Below the pieces are notes generated by a model, which saw only the letters and a program-made list of their open reading frames with translations, ran no database searches and had not been told where the DNA came from. DNA of 45,929 nucleotides from Jiella endophytica (GTDB lineage: Bacteria; Pseudomonadota; Alphaproteobacteria; Rhizobiales; Rhizobiaceae): positions 1-45,929 of the forward strand of contig NZ_SOZD01000015.1 of assembly GCF_004519335.1 (NCBI RefSeq). The letters are read 5' to 3'. The stretch's first letter is position 1; each line of letters opens with the position of its first letter. Shown here in pieces: positions 44,111 through 45,929 of the stretch. Position numbers and translations under genes: made by a program.

Positions 44111-45121
44111 ATGTTCACATCCGCCAGCATTCTTCTGATCGTCGTCCTGTTTTTCGGCGTCATCGTCCTGACGTCGACGATCAAGATCGTCCCGCAGGGC
44201 TACAATTACACCGTCGAGAATTTCGGCCGCTACACCCGCACGCTGGAGCCCGGCCTTTCCATCCTCGTGCCCTTCATCGAGCGCGTCGGACGCAAGATGA
44301 ACATGATGGAGCAAGTGCTCGACGTGCCGACCCAGGAGGTCATCACCCGCGACAACGCGTCCGTCGCGGCGGACGGCGTCGCCTTCTACCAGATCCTCGA
44401 CGCCAAGGCGGCCGCCTACGAGGTGTCCGGGCTCGACAACGCCATCCTCAATCTCGTGATGACCAATCTTCGCTCGGTCATGGGATCGATGGACCTCGAC
44501 GACCTTCTGTCGAACCGCGACACCATCTCGGAGAAGATCCTGCGCGTCGTCGATCAGGCCTCCCACTCCTGGGGCATCAAGATCACCCGCATCGAGATCA
44601 AGGACATCAATCCACCGAAGAACCTCGTCGACGCCATGGCAAGGCAGATGATGGCCGAGCGCGAGAAGCGCGCCGAGATCCTCGAGGCGGAAGGCTCGCG
44701 CAACGCCGCGATCCTTCGGGCCGAGGGCGAGAAGCAGAGCCAGATCCTGCAGGCCGAGGGCAAGCGCGAGGCCGCCTATCGCGAGGCCGAGGCGCGCGAG
44801 CGGCTGGCCGAGGCGGAAGCGACGGCGACGCGGCTCGTCTCGGAGGCGATCTCGGCGGGCGACGTCCAGGCGATCAACTACTTCGTCGCCCAGAAATACA
44901 CCGAGGCGCTGGGCAAGCTCGCCACGGCGCCGAACCAGCGTGTCGTGCTGATGCCGCTCGAAGCCTCGTCGCTGATCGGCTCGGTCTCCGGCATCGCCGA
45001 GATCGCGCGGGCCGCCTTCGGCGCGGATGCCGGGCCGACGGTGCCGCCCTCGCCGCCCCGTCCGCGCCAGGGCCGCCCGGGCTTCAGGGTGCCGGACAGC
45101 GGCTCGGCGCCGGCCGAGTGA
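44111..45121 (+). CDS. SPFH/Band 7 membrane protein (QmcA/paraslipin-like)
   Basis: A 336-residue protein: one N-terminal helix (about 5-25), an SPFH domain (IKIVPQGYNYTVENFGRYTRTLEPGLS onward, in parts), then a long Ala/Glu/Arg coiled coil (about 175-245, AEGSRNAAILRAEGEKQSQ-type repeats) and a Pro-rich tail. SPFH proteins form ring-shaped assemblies on membranes and stabilise membrane regions or proteases. GGAG six bases before the ATG at 44111 decides the start over TTG at 44099. The NfeD gene follows six bases later, the usual SPFH-NfeD partnership. Confidence 0.93.
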   Translation: MFTSASILLIVVLFFGVIVLTSTIKIVPQGYNYTVENFGRYTRTLEPGLSILVPFIERVGRKMNMMEQVLDVPTQEVITRDNASVAADGVAFYQILDAKAAAYEVSGLDNAILNLVMTNLRSVMGSMDLDDLLSNRDTISEKILRVVDQASHSWGIKITRIEIKDINPPKNLVDAMARQMMAEREKRAEILEAEGSRNAAILRAEGEKQSQILQAEGKREAAYREAEARERLAEAEATATRLVSEAISAGDVQAINYFVAQKYTEALGKLATAPNQRVVLMPLEASSLIGSVSGIAEIARAAFGADAGPTVPPSPPRPRQGRPGFRVPDSGSAPAE

Positions 45122-45127
45122 CCTGAC

Positions 45128-45586
45128 ATGGACGCGCTTTTCGAGACGCTCGTCGACTATGGCTGGTGGATCGCCGGCCTGGTCCTCCTGATCCTCGAGG
45201 TGGTGCTCCCCGGCGTCTACCTCGTCTTCTTCGGCATCGCGGCGCTGATCGTCGGCACCAACGCCTTCTTCCTCGGCGGCACCGGCTGGTTCGGCTGGCC
45301 GCAGCAGGTGATCGCCTTCGTCGTCGTCTCGGCGGTCTGCCTCTATCTCGGCCGGCGCTGGTACGGCACCCGGCCGGAGATCGACGAGGCCTCGCCGATC
45401 AACCGGCGCACCAGCCGGCTGATCGGCCGCGAGGCGCGGCTCTCCGAGGCGATCGTCGACGGAAGAGGTCGGATCGCCATCGAGGACAGCTGGTGGAGCG
45501 TCTCCGGACCTGACCTGCCCCAAGGCGCCCGGGTGCGGGTGACCGGCGCCGACGGCGCCGTGCTGGCGGTCGAGCCGCTGGAGTGA
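45128..45586 (+). CDS. NfeD-family membrane protein
   Basis: A 152-residue protein with two or three N-terminal helices (WWIAGLVLLILEVVLPGVYL, then IAALIVGTNAFFL and VIAFVVVSAVCLYLG) and a C-terminal OB-fold domain (RGRIAIEDSWWSVSGPDLP, GARVRVTGADGAVLAVEPLE). NfeD proteins work with SPFH partners; the adjacent upstream gene is one. Short form, without the ClpP-like protease domain of long NfeD proteins. Confidence 0.93.
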   Translation: MDALFETLVDYGWWIAGLVLLILEVVLPGVYLVFFGIAALIVGTNAFFLGGTGWFGWPQQVIAFVVVSAVCLYLGRRWYGTRPEIDEASPINRRTSRLIGREARLSEAIVDGRGRIAIEDSWWSVSGPDLPQGARVRVTGADGAVLAVEPLE

Positions 45587-45803
45587 ACGAGGGCACCGCG
45601 CTGCCTTTCCGGCTTGGGCAGGTGTCGAACGCTCCCGCATCGTCCCGGCGGATCGCTCGAAGCCCCGCACCGCCGGCGACGCTTCGATCTCCCCGCTTGC
45701 GGGGGAAATGAGTGGCAACCCTGACGGGGGTATGGCGCCCGCGTCGGGACATGTCGGCGCCCGTCGCGCCCCCCTCTGCCTGCCGGCATCTCCCCCTCAA
45801 GGG
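45587..45803. other. Gene-free end region with palindromic intergenic repeat elements
   Basis: No gene. It contains CCCCGC-TT-GCGGGG (45691-45704) and a larger hairpin, GCCTGCC with GGCAGGC (45778-45810), enclosing CCCCC-TCAA-GGGGG. These G/C-rich palindromes look like the small dispersed intergenic elements common in Rhizobiales genomes. The inner limit of the right terminal repeat (45804) falls inside this hairpin. Confidence 0.6.
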
Positions 45804-45929
45804 GGCAGGCGAATCGCATATGGCCGGCGGTGATTTGAAGCTGATCGGGCTTGCGGTTTTGGCTCTGATTGATTCTGGAAGCATCCATGGAGATGTCCCG
45901 TGGAGGCGAAGATGGATCGATTTGTCGAA
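45804..45929. repeat. Right copy of the 126-bp terminal inverted repeat
   Basis: Exact reverse complement of 2-127, running to the window edge. It contains ATGGCCGGCGG with a short open frame and, further out, GGAGG plus ATG at 45912. Its inner border coincides with the palindromic element described for the preceding region. Confidence 0.93.
45912..45929 (+). CDS. Possible 5' end of an unidentified gene running out of the window
   Basis: ATG preceded by GGAGG (45902-45906), opening MDRFVE before the window ends. It duplicates the start at the left end. Product unknown. Confidence 0.25.

Noticed and set aside
45691-45810. CRISPR-like repeat or terminator for nfeD
   Set aside because: The palindromes are single, differ from each other, have no spacers and no T-run; they fit dispersed intergenic elements better.
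1-45929. Composite transposon bounded by the terminal inverted repeats
   Set aside because: No transposase, integrase or recombinase gene lies in the window, and most genes are ordinary chromosomal housekeeping genes.

Overview
The window reads as chromosomal DNA of a high-GC alphaproteobacterium, most likely a member of the Hyphomicrobiales (Rhizobiales), possibly Aurantimonadaceae-like. The grounds are an Omp10-type lipoprotein, homospermidine synthase, a metF gene next to an ArsR-methyltransferase fusion, a DUF2293 gene behind trmO, a class I DhnA-type aldolase, and an anti-Shine-Dalgarno small RNA of the kind known from rhizobia. Genus is not decided by the sequence. I see no tRNA, rRNA, CRISPR array, prophage or intact insertion sequence.

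Layout. 1-8.5 kb: a CPA2 cation/proton antiporter, a DUF4112 protein, a group IV ornithine/lysine-type decarboxylase divergent from an amidase, a 28-residue membrane peptide gene, the metF operon with its ArsR-methyltransferase regulator, then trmO with a DUF2293 gene. 8.5-10.6 kb: a CSS-motif EAL phosphodiesterase and, on the minus strand, a small RNA with CCUCCUCCC-type loops. 10.7-24.0 kb: a coherent peptide or amide uptake and breakdown island: gamma-glutamyltransferase without a signal peptide, IclR regulator, a family 5 ABC importer with a fused double ATPase, an M81 (MlrC-like) peptidase, two M20 hydrolases and an amidase. 24.2-27.6 kb: a Tat-exported periplasmic glucan biosynthesis protein and an FAD oxidoreductase. 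27.6-33.3 kb: an iron(III)-type ABC importer whose binding protein and fused permease lie behind a perfect Pho box, while the ATPase lies on the opposite strand in an operon with formate-tetrahydrofolate ligase. 33.4-38.4 kb: a short ORF, putA, a thioredoxin-fold protein and class I aldolase. 38.8-45.6 kb: homospermidine synthase, omp10, hemH, a PiT phosphate transporter, and an SPFH-NfeD pair.

The genes connect in a few ways. The decarboxylase (putrescine supply) and homospermidine synthase can form one polyamine route. metF and fhs both serve the folate one-carbon pool. A strong Pho box before the iron-type importer and a degenerate one before the PiT gene suggest phosphate-responsive control of both. 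The 10.7-24 kb island looks built to import a peptide-like compound and dismantle it in the cytoplasm.

The two ends of the window are exact inverted copies of each other (126 bp). This may mean the sequence was cut or assembled at a dispersed repeat, so linkage beyond the ends should not be assumed. Many long open frames on the opposite strand or in other frames are by-products of high GC and are left out.
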